DNA of 64,000 nucleotides from Azonexaceae bacterium (GTDB lineage: Bacteria; Pseudomonadota; Gammaproteobacteria; Burkholderiales; Rhodocyclaceae), in NCBI GenBank assembly GCA_013335535.1, contig JAAXVL010000001.1:575764-639763 (forward strand), read 5' to 3'. This document shows, in pieces, positions 56,038 through 64,000 of the stretch. Every line of letters starts with the position of its first letter. Position 1 is the stretch's first letter. Below the pieces are notes generated by a model. The model ran no database searches, was not told the origin of the DNA, and saw only the letters and a list, made by a program, of their open reading frames with translations. The position numbers were made by a program, and so were the translations under genes.

Positions 56038-57642
56038 TTACAACTCGTAGCGGTTTCGGCCTGCTGCCTTGGCCCGGTACATTGCGCTGTCGGCCTGGCT
56101 GACCAGTTGTTTGACGCTTGTCGTCCCGGCCTGTTCCGCGTTGCAGGTGGCAATTCCGATCGAAACGCCGACATGGATCTGCAGATCGTTGATGGTGATG
56201 GGGTCCGAAAGGGCATCGATGCATTTCTGGGCAACCCGCTCGGCCGCTTTCTGGGGCTTTTCCGTATCGGTGAGCAGGATCAGGAATTCATCGCCACCCA
56301 GACGAGCGACGGTATCCACATCGCGAACGGCGGCCTTCAGACGGCGGGCAATTTCGGCCAACACCCGGTCGCCGATGCCGTGACCGTGGGTATCGTTGAC
56401 CGGTTTGAAGCCGTCGAGGTCAAGAAAAAGCAAGGCCAGACCCAACTGATTGCGCTGTATCCGGTGCAATTCATTTTCCAGCCGTTCGTCGATCAAGCGG
56501 CGATTGGGCAGGCCGGTCAGCATGTCGTGGTGGGCCATTTCCGCCAGACGTTGCTCCTGCTCCTGCAGGCGGTCCTGCAGCCGGTTGAAACTGTGCGCGA
56601 CATCGGCCACTTCGTCTGCGGTATGGGTTGCCACGGGTTGCATCGGGCGTTCGCCTTCCGCCATTTCGTGCAGTTCGCGGGCGAGCCGCGCGATTGGCTG
56701 GAGCAGCCGGTTGAGCACGGCGAGCAGGATAATGATGCTCGGTAAGGAGAGCAGGGCAGTGATCAGCAGCGTGTTACGTAGCGTGTTCGAGACAGGCTCG
56801 AAGGCATCGCCGGTCGGTTGGCGGGCGACCAGTAGCCAGTTGGTACGCGGCACGTCGGCGGTAGCGACCAGTTCGTCCCGATTGGCTGCATTGCGAATGA
56901 TCTTGATGCCGCGCAGGCCGTTAACCGCTGCATCGAGCACGGGGTCATCGTTGGTCTCAGGCATCGGCGTCACCGCTTGATTGACCTCGGAGGCAAGCAC
57001 AAAGAGGCGATGCTGTGGGGCGATGAGCTGGTAGTGGCCATTTTTACCGGGGCTGGTGCCAAGTATCAGGTCGAGAAAGCCCGGGGCCGCCAGCGGGGCG
57101 ACGCCGGCGAGAATGCCGAGCAGCTTTTGTTGGCCGTCGAAAACGGGAATGGCGATGACCAGCGCCGGCTCTCCCGTCGCCCGGGCGATCAGGGGTTTGC
57201 TGATGAAGGGCTGGCGGGTTGTCGTGGCACCGATGAACCAGTCTCGGTCGGCAAAGGATTTCGGCCGGGTTTTCAGGCGTGGCGCATCGCCGATGGTTGG
57301 CCCGCCATCGGGCGGGATTACGATCAATCCGATCGGAAACAGGGTATGGATGGCCTTGCGGTCCTCCAGCCATTTTTGCATTGCCGGTGGATCGCTGAAG
57401 AGCGCTTCCGGGATGTTCAGCGCAACCCGCTTCAGGCTTTCCAGGCGCAGCGTGACCTTGGCGTCGATATCCCGGGCAATGTAATTGACCGTAGTTAGTT
57501 GCTGGTTGGAGAGGACCTCCTGCATGTCGTCATGCAGGATGCGGGTGGCGAAAAAGGCGATGAGACTGATACCGGCCAGAAACAGCAGAACCGATACGAC
57601 GGCAATCCGCATTTTCAGGCTGCTGCCGAAGGTCGGCATCAT
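56038..57642 (-). CDS. Membrane diguanylate cyclase with extracellular sensor and HAMP
   Basis: The 534-residue protein has a first membrane helix (about 11-32), a dCACHE-type periplasmic sensor (about 40-285), a second helix (about 292-312) and HAMP (about 313-365). The GGDEF domain at about 375-530 contains active GGDEF (VARLGGDEFLILL) and the I-site RDVD five residues upstream. It should make cyclic di-GMP in response to a ligand. It is inserted between purD and hemF, which lie close together in related genomes. It starts 12 bp after purD. Confidence 0.93.
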   Translation of the reverse strand: MMPTFGSSLKMRIAVVSVLLFLAGISLIAFFATRILHDDMQEVLSNQQLTTVNYIARDIDAKVTLRLESLKRVALNIPEALFSDPPAMQKWLEDRKAIHTLFPIGLIVIPPDGGPTIGDAPRLKTRPKSFADRDWFIGATTTRQPFISKPLIARATGEPALVIAIPVFDGQQKLLGILAGVAPLAAPGFLDLILGTSPGKNGHYQLIAPQHRLFVLASEVNQAVTPMPETNDDPVLDAAVNGLRGIKIIRNAANRDELVATADVPRTNWLLVARQPTGDAFEPVSNTLRNTLLITALLSLPSIIILLAVLNRLLQPIARLARELHEMAEGERPMQPVATHTADEVADVAHSFNRLQDRLQEQEQRLAEMAHHDMLTGLPNRRLIDERLENELHRIQRNQLGLALLFLDLDGFKPVNDTHGHGIGDRVLAEIARRLKAAVRDVDTVARLGGDEFLILLTDTEKPQKAAERVAQKCIDALSDPITINDLQIHVGVSIGIATCNAEQAGTTSVKQLVSQADSAMYRAKAAGRNRYEL

Positions 57643-57654
57643 CGCCCCGATTCC

Positions 57655-58932
57655 TTAGCGGGAGATCGCCCGGTAGCCGATGTCCTTGCGGAACTGCATG
57701 CCATCAAAGCTGATCTGCACGGCGGCCTCGTAGGCGCGCTTCTGGGCCAGCTTGACGTTTTCACCCAAGGCCGTGACGCACAGAACGCGACCGCCACTGG
57801 TGACTACCTTGCCATCCTGCTCGGCGGTGCCGGCATGAAAAACATGAGCGTCGTTGCCGAAACTGTTGCCAGCCGGGAGTCCCTGAATGGCGTCGCCCTT
57901 CTTCGGAGTGTCCGGATAGTTGGCAGCGGCGAGCACGACGCCCAGCGCAATGCGGCGATCCCATTCGGCTTCGACCTGATCGAGCGTGCCGTCGATACCG
58001 TGTTCGAGCAGATCGACGAAATCCGACTTCAGTCGCATCAGGATCGGCTGGGTTTCCGGGTCGCCCATCCGGCAGTTGAATTCCAGCGTCTTGAGCGAGC
58101 CATCCTTGCCTATCATCAGGCCGGCGTAGAGGAAACCGGTGAACGGGATGCCATCAGCGGCCATGCCACGTACGGTTGGCAGGATGATTTCGCGCATGGC
58201 GCGGGCGTGCACTTCCGGCGTGACGCAAGGGGCCGGGGAGTAGGCACCCATGCCGCCCGTGTTCGGCCCCTGGTCGCCGTCAAAAATACGCTTGTGGTCC
58301 TGGCTGGAGGCCAGCGCCAGAACGTTCTTGCCGTCGACCATGACGATGAAGCTGGCTTCCTCGCCGTCGAGGAAGTCCTCGATTACGACGCGAGCACCTG
58401 CATCGCCGAGCTTGTTGCCGGACAGCATGTCGTCGATGGCGGCGTGGGCTTCGTCAAGGCTCATGGCAACGACGACCCCTTTGCCGGCAGCCAGGCCATC
58501 GGCCTTGATGACGATGGGCGCACCCTGCTTGTCGATGTAGGCGTGGGCTGCCACGGCATCGGAGAAGGTTTCGAAGCCGGCCGTAGGGATATTGTGGCGA
58601 GCCATGAAGCGCTTGGCGAAATCCTTGGAGGATTCGAGCTGGGCGGCTTCCTTGGTCGGGCCGAAGATCTTCAGGCCACGAGCCCGGAAAATGTTGACCA
58701 CCCCGGCGGCGAGTGGCGCTTCCGGGCCAACCACCGTGAGGTGAACCTTGTTCTGTTCAGCGAAATCAGCCAGGGCTTCCGGGTCGGTGATGTCGAGGTT
58801 TTCCAGTTCGTGCTCGCGCGCCGTGCCGGCATTGCCGGGGGCGACGAAGACCTTCTGCAGGCCAGGCGTCTGCGCCAGGCGCCAGGCCATGGCGTGTTCG
58901 CGGCCGCCGGAACCGATGACTAGAAGTTTCAT
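57655..58932 (-). CDS. purD: Phosphoribosylamine-glycine ligase
   Basis: PurD (GARS) joins phosphoribosylamine and glycine. The 425-residue protein has the ATP-grasp features (VIKADGLAAGKGVVVAM, GPNTGGMGAYSPAPCVTPEV, FNCRMGDPETQPIL) and the N-terminal KLLVIGSGGREHAMAW. It follows purH by 26 bp. Confidence 0.97.
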   Translation of the reverse strand: MKLLVIGSGGREHAMAWRLAQTPGLQKVFVAPGNAGTAREHELENLDITDPEALADFAEQNKVHLTVVGPEAPLAAGVVNIFRARGLKIFGPTKEAAQLESSKDFAKRFMARHNIPTAGFETFSDAVAAHAYIDKQGAPIVIKADGLAAGKGVVVAMSLDEAHAAIDDMLSGNKLGDAGARVVIEDFLDGEEASFIVMVDGKNVLALASSQDHKRIFDGDQGPNTGGMGAYSPAPCVTPEVHARAMREIILPTVRGMAADGIPFTGFLYAGLMIGKDGSLKTLEFNCRMGDPETQPILMRLKSDFVDLLEHGIDGTLDQVEAEWDRRIALGVVLAAANYPDTPKKGDAIQGLPAGNSFGNDAHVFHAGTAEQDGKVVTSGGRVLCVTALGENVKLAQKRAYEAAVQISFDGMQFRKDIGYRAISR

Positions 58933-58958
58933 GGCTGATCTCTGTCGTTTCTGTTTTA

Positions 58959-60551
58959 TTAGTGGCGGAAATGGCGGGCGCCGGTGAAGACCATGGCCAG
59001 ACCGTGTTCGTCGGCTGCCGCAATGACTTCCTCGTCGCGCATCGAGCCGCCCGGCTGGATGACGGCCTTGGCGCCGGCTTCGGCCAGCACGTCGACGCCG
59101 TCGCGGAACGGGAAGAAGGCATCGGAAGCTACGACCGAACCCTGGAGCGACAGGCCGGCGTGCTGAGCCTTGATGCTGGCGATCTTGGTCGAATCGACGC
59201 GGCTCATCTGGCCGGCGCCGACGCCGAGCGTCATGCCGCCGCCGCAGAAGACGATGGCGTTGGACTTAACGAACTTGGCGACGCGTTCGGCGAAGAGCAG
59301 GTCTTCGATCTGCTGGGCGGTCGGCTGAACCTTGGTGACGACCTTGAGGCCGCTTGCCTGGGCGGTGAAATCATCCGGCGTCTGGACCAGCAGCCCGCCG
59401 CCGACGCGCTTGAATTCCAGCGCATTGAGGACACGGGAGATCGGCACGACCAGCACGCGCAGGTTGGCCTTGCCGGCCAGTGCGGCTTTGGCTTCAGCCG
59501 TGAAGGACGGGGCGATCAGCACTTCAACGAAGTGCTTGCGCTCGTTCATGGCGTTGACCACGTCGATGCCGACTTCGCCATTGAAGGCGATGATGCCGCC
59601 GAAAGCCGAGGTTGAGTCGGTTTTGAAGGATTTCTCGTAGGCGCCGAGCAAGGTGCCGTCGATGGCCACGCCGCACGGGTTGGCGTGCTTGACGATGACG
59701 CAGGCCGGGGCGTCGAAGGACTTGACGCATTCCCAGGCAGCATCGGAGTCGGCGATGTTGTTGTAGGACAGTTCCTTGCCCTGCAGTTGCGTGTAGGCGG
59801 CGATGCTGCCGGCAACCGGGTTGGTTTCGCGGTAGAAGGCGGCGGACTGGTGCGAGTTCTCGCCGTAACGCAGGATTTCGGTGCGGTCGAAAGCCAGTTG
59901 CAGCTTGGCCGGGAAGATGGCCGGGACCGGCGCTGCTTCGGCTGGCTTGGCTTCGGCGCCTTCGTCGAGGCCGGTCAGCCAATTGGCGATCATGCTGTCG
60001 TAACGGGCGGTGTGCGTGAAGGCTTTCTTGGCCAGGCCGAAGCGGGTCGCCAGTTGCAGGGCGCCGGCGTTGGCCTTCATTTCGGCGAGCAGCGGCGCGT
60101 AGTCTTCCGGATCGGTGACGATGGCGACGCCGGCGTAATTCTTGGCCGAGGAGCGAACCATGGCCGGACCGCCGATGTCGATGTTCTCGATGGCGTCTTC
60201 GAGCGTCACGCCGGCTTTGGCGATGGTCGCGGCAAACGGGTAGAGGTTCACGCAGACCAGATCGATGGTCGGAATGCCATGAGCTTCGATGGTCGCCAGA
60301 TGTTCCGGCAGATCACGACGGGCGAGGATGCCGCCGTGCACCTTCGGGTGCAGGGTCTTGACGCGACCGTCGAGCATTTCCGGGAAGCCGGTGTAGTCGC
60401 CGATCTCGGTGACGGCGAGGCCGGCATCACGCAACATCTTGGCGGTGCCGCCGGTGGACAGCAGCTTGACGCCTTGGGCGGCGAGGCCCTGGGCGAATTC
60501 AAGAACGCCGGTTTTGTCGGAAACGGAAATCAGTGCTTGCTTGATGGTCAT
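58959..60551 (-). CDS. purH: Bifunctional AICAR transformylase/IMP cyclohydrolase
   Basis: PurH catalyses the last two steps of IMP synthesis. The 530-residue protein has an N-terminal IMP cyclohydrolase domain ([37 protein letters not shown]) and a C-terminal AICAR transformylase domain ([40 protein letters not shown]). It follows fis by 5 bp. Confidence 0.97.
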   Translation of the reverse strand: MTIKQALISVSDKTGVLEFAQGLAAQGVKLLSTGGTAKMLRDAGLAVTEIGDYTGFPEMLDGRVKTLHPKVHGGILARRDLPEHLATIEAHGIPTIDLVCVNLYPFAATIAKAGVTLEDAIENIDIGGPAMVRSSAKNYAGVAIVTDPEDYAPLLAEMKANAGALQLATRFGLAKKAFTHTARYDSMIANWLTGLDEGAEAKPAEAAPVPAIFPAKLQLAFDRTEILRYGENSHQSAAFYRETNPVAGSIAAYTQLQGKELSYNNIADSDAAWECVKSFDAPACVIVKHANPCGVAIDGTLLGAYEKSFKTDSTSAFGGIIAFNGEVGIDVVNAMNERKHFVEVLIAPSFTAEAKAALAGKANLRVLVVPISRVLNALEFKRVGGGLLVQTPDDFTAQASGLKVVTKVQPTAQQIEDLLFAERVAKFVKSNAIVFCGGGMTLGVGAGQMSRVDSTKIASIKAQHAGLSLQGSVVASDAFFPFRDGVDVLAEAGAKAVIQPGGSMRDEEVIAAADEHGLAMVFTGARHFRH

Positions 60552-60556
60552 GGCGA

Positions 60557-60790
60557 TTACAGTAGTTGGTGTTCGGTGAGTTTTTTGCGCAGGGTGTTGC
60601 GGTTGATGCCGAGCATCTCCGCCGCCAGCGTCTGGTTGGTGCCAGCCTTGGCGAGCACCACTTCGAGCATCGGTTTTTCGACGCTCTTCAAAACCATGTC
60701 ATAGATCGCGCCCGGTTTTTCCCCATCCAGGTCGCGGAAATACTGCTCCAGTGCGTTGATGACGCACTTCCCCAAATCATGTTGGCTCAT
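60557..60790 (-). CDS. fis: Fis family DNA-binding protein
   Basis: The 77-residue protein has the Fis helix-turn-helix ([20 protein letters not shown]). Fis bends DNA and controls growth-rate-dependent transcription. It overlaps dusB by 4 bp (ATGA), the standard dusB-fis arrangement, which supports the identification despite the short length (98 in E. coli). Confidence 0.95.
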   Translation of the reverse strand: MSQHDLGKCVINALEQYFRDLDGEKPGAIYDMVLKSVEKPMLEVVLAKAGTNQTLAAEMLGINRNTLRKKLTEHQLL

Positions 60791-61803
60791 GCTGCCAACG
60801 CCTCCTCTTGAACATATTTTAAAGTGTCGTTTTCTTCCGCCTGGCGGATGAAAAACTCGTTCACTGCCTGCATCTGTTGTTCGATGCTGGGCAGGACGTT
60901 CATTTCCTTACGGAAGGCCGCCGAGCCAACCAACCCCTTGGTATACCAGGAGATGTGCTTGCGGGCGACCTTGAACCCCGTTTCCGGGCCGTAGAAAGCG
61001 TAAAGGTCTTCGAGATGCGCCAGCAGGATGCTGTGAATCTCCTTGACCTGCGCCGGCGGGAGATGCTCGCCGGTCTTCAGAAAGTGTTCGATCTCGCGGA
61101 ACAGCCAGGGACGGCCCTGGGCGGCGCGGCCGATCATGATGCCGTCGGCGCCGGTGACGTCGAGGACATGTTTGGCCTTTTCCGGCGTCGTGATGTCGCC
61201 GTTGGCGATGACCGGGATTTTGATCAGCGTCTTGACCATGGCGATGGTGTCGTACTCGGCCTCGCCGGTGTATTGCTGGCAGCGCGTCCGGCCGTGGATG
61301 GCGACGGCACGGATGCCGGCCGATTCGGCGATGCGCGCGATCGTCGGCGCATTCTTGTTGGCAAGGTTCCAGCCAGTGCGGAATTTCAGCGTGACCGGTG
61401 TGTTCGGGACGGCGGCGACGACGGCGTCGAGAATGCGGCCGACCTGTTCTTCATCCTGCATGAGGGCCGAGCCGGCCATGACGTTGCAGACCTTCTTGGC
61501 CGGGCAGCCCATGTTGATGTCGATGATCTGGGCGCCGTTGTCGACGTTGTGCTTGGCTGCTTCGGCCATCATCTTCGGATCGGCACCGGCGATCTGCACC
61601 GAGATCGGTGCGACTTCGCCTTCGTGGTTGGCGCGGCGCAGCGTCTTTTTGCTGCCGTAGAGCAGCGAGTTGGACGTGACCATTTCCGAAACGGCCAATC
61701 CGGCACCCAGTTTCTTGCAGAGCTGGCGGAAAGGACGGTCTGTAACGCCGGCCATGGGGGCGACGAACAGATTGTTTCGCAAGGTAAAACCGACAAAATC
61801 CAT
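60787..61803 (-). CDS. dusB: tRNA-dihydrouridine synthase B
   Basis: DusB reduces uridine to dihydrouridine in the tRNA D-loop using FMN. The 338-residue protein begins MDFVGFTLRNNLFVAPMAGV. The catalytic cysteine is in INMGCPAKKVCNV, and VIANGDITTPEKAKHVL belongs to the FMN site. It starts the dusB-fis-purH-purD run on the minus strand. Confidence 0.96.
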   Translation of the reverse strand: MDFVGFTLRNNLFVAPMAGVTDRPFRQLCKKLGAGLAVSEMVTSNSLLYGSKKTLRRANHEGEVAPISVQIAGADPKMMAEAAKHNVDNGAQIIDINMGCPAKKVCNVMAGSALMQDEEQVGRILDAVVAAVPNTPVTLKFRTGWNLANKNAPTIARIAESAGIRAVAIHGRTRCQQYTGEAEYDTIAMVKTLIKIPVIANGDITTPEKAKHVLDVTGADGIMIGRAAQGRPWLFREIEHFLKTGEHLPPAQVKEIHSILLAHLEDLYAFYGPETGFKVARKHISWYTKGLVGSAAFRKEMNVLPSIEQQMQAVNEFFIRQAEENDTLKYVQEEALAA

Positions 61804-61873
61804 GGGCGAAAAAGGGCGCGGGTCAGATCAAGGGAAGCCGCGCATTTTACCTGAGTCGGCGCTTAAAAAATAG

Positions 61874-62746
61874 TCAAATCGTGAAGCTCAGACTTAATAG
61901 CAGCGCGAAAAAGAGTTGCAGCCCGGCCGTTGCGGCGAGGATTTGATTGAAGACCGGGCCAGGTGCTTCGTGGTGGAAGCGGCGAATCAACTTGATGGCG
62001 AGCGGCAGTGATAGCAGCGGCAGGGCACACGGCCAGCCGAGGTCGGCGAGCAGTGGTAGCAGCGCGTAAGGGGCGAGCATTTCGGTGGCGTAAATGCGCC
62101 GTGTGGCCGGGCGGCCGAGGCGGACGGCCAGGGTGTTCTTGCCGCTTCTGGCGTCGCCGTCGAGGTCGCGGTAATTGTTGACGGTGATGACGGCAGCTGC
62201 GTGGATGCCGACCAGCGTGGCGGCGAGCAGGGCCATCGGCGTCAGGCTAAGCGTCTGCAGGTAATAGCTGCCGCCGACGGCGACCAAGCCGAAGAAAACG
62301 AAGACGAAAACTTCGCCGAGCGGCCCGTAGGCAATCGGCTTTGGCCCGCCGGTATAAGCCCAGCCGGCAGCCAGCGAGGTGAGGCCGATGGCGACGATGG
62401 GCCAGCCGCCATGCCAGACGAGGTAGAGGCCGCACATGAACGCCAACGCAAAACTGAGCCAGGCGCCGGCCTTGACCTTGTTTGGTGTCAGCCAGCCTTC
62501 GGCCGTGGCGCGTTTGGGGCCGAGACGGTCCGGCGTGTCGGTGCCGCGCAGGAAGTCGCCGACGTCGTTGAACAGGTTGGTGCCGATCTGGATGAAGGCC
62601 GCGCCGAGCGCGGCGGCGAGCAGCGGCAGCCAGAGCAACACGCCGCTGTCGTGCCAGGCGATGGCCGTGCCGACGAGGACCGGCGACAGCGAAACGGACA
62701 GCGTCTTCGGGCGGCAGGCGAGGAACCAGGCGGTGCTTGTCTTCAT
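61874..62746 (-). CDS. menA: 1,4-Dihydroxy-2-naphthoate polyprenyltransferase
   Basis: MenA attaches the polyprenyl tail in menaquinone synthesis. The 290-residue protein has about eight membrane segments and the two Asp-rich motifs of the UbiA family: NLFNDVGDFLRGTDTPDR and NNYRDLDGDARSGKNTLAVR. Its presence with a UbiH-type gene next door implies both menaquinone and ubiquinone. It is on the same strand as dusB downstream. Confidence 0.93.
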   Translation of the reverse strand: MKTSTAWFLACRPKTLSVSLSPVLVGTAIAWHDSGVLLWLPLLAAALGAAFIQIGTNLFNDVGDFLRGTDTPDRLGPKRATAEGWLTPNKVKAGAWLSFALAFMCGLYLVWHGGWPIVAIGLTSLAAGWAYTGGPKPIAYGPLGEVFVFVFFGLVAVGGSYYLQTLSLTPMALLAATLVGIHAAAVITVNNYRDLDGDARSGKNTLAVRLGRPATRRIYATEMLAPYALLPLLADLGWPCALPLLSLPLAIKLIRRFHHEAPGPVFNQILAATAGLQLFFALLLSLSFTI

Positions 62747-62813
62747 GCGTCAGCGGTGGAGTGGGCGGAGCGGCACTCTAACCGATGCCGGTTGTTTCTG
62801 CCTTTGGGCTGGA

Positions 62814-64000
62814 TCAAGGCCAGGCGCGGGCGCCCCAGATCATGCGCTTGGCAACGAAATGGCGGGCGGGCGGGAAGATGTCGAGGGCGAGCAGGCCGAG
62901 TCCGCGGGCCAGCTTGAGCGGCGGAAAGTCGTTCGAGAAGCTGCGCACGATCTTGTCGGTGAAGAAGGCGCCACCCTGACGGTCGAGGCGGCGGCTGGCG
63001 GCGTAGTTCTGGAGACTTGCACGGTCAACGCCGTTTTTGAGCAAAATTTCGGATAGTTGCCAGGCGTCGCGGATGCCCAGGTTGAAGCCCTGGCCGGAGA
63101 CCGGGTGGAGGGTTTGCGCAGTGTTGCCGATCCACACTTCGTTGTCCTTGACCAGCGTGTCGCGCAGGCGAAGAAACAGCGGGAAGCGGCTGCGCTTGCC
63201 CGGCTTGGCGAAACGCATGCGCTGGCCGAACTGGGTTTGCAGGGCGGCGATGAAGGCGTCGTCATCCATGGCCATGACGGCATCGGCCTTGGCCGGTGGC
63301 AGCGTGAAGACGATGGAGTATTCGTCGCCAAGCGGCAGCAGGGCGAGCGGACCGTCCGGGGTGAAGCGTTCCCAAGCGCGGTTTTCGTGGGCCGGGCGGC
63401 GCAACCCGTTCCCATTCTGGCGCCCCCCTTCAAGGGGTGGGAGCGGTGTGACTTCGCAGATCACGGCGTGCTGGTCGTAGTCGCTGACCTTGACGGCCGG
63501 GTCGTCGCCGGGAGTGCCTTCGGCGTGGACGACGAGTTTTGCCCGCAGGGTTCGCAGGTGGCCGGCGTGGCGCAGTGCCACGGTGACGCCATCGTTGGCG
63601 GGCTGGATGTCGAGAATTTCAGCTTCGGCCAGTACGGCGTCGGACGCCAGATTGGTCGCCAGCGCGTCGGCGAGGTCGCGGTAGCGGACGACGTAGCCGA
63701 GAGCGGGTAGATCGTATTCCCTGGTCTCGATCAGCGTGCGGCCGAAGCCGTCTTTCTGCGAGATGTGGATGGTTTCGATCGGGGTCGCGGCGCGCGTTGG
63801 CCAACTGTTGATCTGTTCGAGCAACTGGCGCGCGCCGTGCGACAGGGCAAGGGCGCGCGGATCGGTTTGTTGGGCCTGGAGGGGGCGCCGATCGAGCAGC
63901 AGGGATTTCTGGCCACCCGCGGCGAGTGCCAGGTGCAGCGTCATGCCGACCGGGCCGGCACCGATGATCAGGATGTCGACGGGTTCGATGCCGGTTTCAG
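62814..64000 (-). CDS. UbiH/COQ6-type FAD hydroxylase, N-terminus cut by window edge
   Basis: About 395 residues are visible; the frame continues past the right edge, with the FAD motif VDILIIGAGPVGM just inside it. Other family features are DPRALALSHGARQLLEQI and the second FAD motif IGNTAQTLHPVSGQGFNLGIRD, split here as IGNTAQTLHPV and SGQGFNLG. These enzymes hydroxylate the ubiquinone ring. An unusual Pro/Gly-rich stretch (PLPPLEGGRQNGNGLRRP) lies between conserved parts and is encoded by a palindrome-containing segment. Which Ubi step it serves (UbiH, UbiF, UbiI or UbiM) cannot be told. Confidence 0.88.
   Translation of the reverse strand, partial: ETGIEPVDILIIGAGPVGMTLHLALAAGGQKSLLLDRRPLQAQQTDPRALALSHGARQLLEQINSWPTRAATPIETIHISQKDGFGRTLIETREYDLPALGYVVRYRDLADALATNLASDAVLAEAEILDIQPANDGVTVALRHAGHLRTLRAKLVVHAEGTPGDDPAVKVSDYDQHAVICEVTPLPPLEGGRQNGNGLRRPAHENRAWERFTPDGPLALLPLGDEYSIVFTLPPAKADAVMAMDDDAFIAALQTQFGQRMRFAKPGKRSRFPLFLRLRDTLVKDNEVWIGNTAQTLHPVSGQGFNLGIRDAWQLSEILLKNGVDRASLQNYAASRRLDRQGGAFFTDKIVRSFSNDFPPLKLARGLGLLALDIFPPARHFVAKRMIWGARAWP
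63395..63450. repeat. Palindrome-containing in-frame insertion in the UbiH-like gene
   Basis: The 13-bp core CCCCTTCAAGGGG at 63425-63437 is a near-perfect palindrome, flanked by C/G-rich sequence. It encodes the Pro/Gly-rich insert, absent from the usual UbiH sequence as I recall it. It looks like a REP-type element, but only one copy is in this window. Confidence 0.5.

Noticed and set aside
63017..63050. Partial match CACGGTCAACGCCG in the UbiH-like gene
   Set aside because: Only the first half matches, the tail is unlike the repeat, and the sequence fits the hydroxylase helix.

Overview
The window is a chromosomal segment of a high-GC, Gram-negative betaproteobacterium, most likely of the Rhodocyclales (Dechloromonas/Azonexus-like). 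This is inferred from gene order and protein content, not from a search. Evidence includes ftsY-ftsE-ftsX, coaE-zapD-yacG with a Nudix/ThiE-like fusion, hemC-hemD-hemX-hemY, dusB-fis-purH-purD with hemF, PEP-CTERM surface proteins with an EpsA-type regulator, and both menA and a UbiH-like hydroxylase. Coding density is high. I see no rRNA, tRNA, CRISPR array, prophage or insertion sequence.

Layout. 0-5.8 kb: a partial small protein, an M16 protease, ftsYEX and a Tat-exported FAD lipoprotein. 6.0-10.5 kb: four co-oriented exported proteins of unknown function, ending in a lipoprotein that resembles the three-part FlgT/CsgG-like architecture. 10.7-15.7 kb: a PhnD-type periplasmic sensor hybrid kinase, then a NamZ-like muramidase with a DOMON-like partner. 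15.8-20.6 kb: TrpB2, a SPOR protein, coaE, zapD, yacG and the Nudix/ThiE-like fusion. 20.6-25.1 kb: a DUF815 ATPase, mltA, an ammonium transporter behind an NtrC/sigma54 promoter, and a Pal-like lipoprotein. 25.3-29.2 kb: a sulfate ABC transporter (sbp, cysT, cysW, cysA). 29.2-33.4 kb: hemA, a diguanylate cyclase on the other strand, and prfA. 33.4-40.3 kb: an accessory block between prfA and prmC with four PEP-CTERM proteins, EpsA and an OprC/NosA-type copper receptor. 40.4-45.9 kb: prmC, grxD, an OsmC protein, argH, and an AlgZ/AlgR-type two-component pair with a glutaredoxin. 45.9-51.1 kb: a response regulator, pepN, a charged secreted protein, a TPMT-like methyltransferase and a thioredoxin-fold protein. 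51.1-64 kb: hemCDXY, hemF, a second diguanylate cyclase, purD-purH-fis-dusB, menA and a partial UbiH-like hydroxylase.

Two things stand out. The first is a dispersed repeat of about 35 bp with a conserved core (CCACGGTCAACCGGAAAAA followed by a GGCCAAAATTGAAA-like tail). It has ten recognisable copies, five between genes and five inside coding sequences in frame. Across the coding copies all three forward reading frames of the repeat are used. The second is the accessory block at 33.4-40.3 kb. It splits a normally adjacent prfA-prmC pair and joins three paralogous PEP-CTERM proteins that carry conserved Cys/Met motifs to a TonB receptor with the copper-binding CxxxM and HxM motifs. I propose this as a candidate surface copper-acquisition or copper-handling system. 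The 6.0-10.5 kb envelope gene cluster is a second candidate for an undescribed system.
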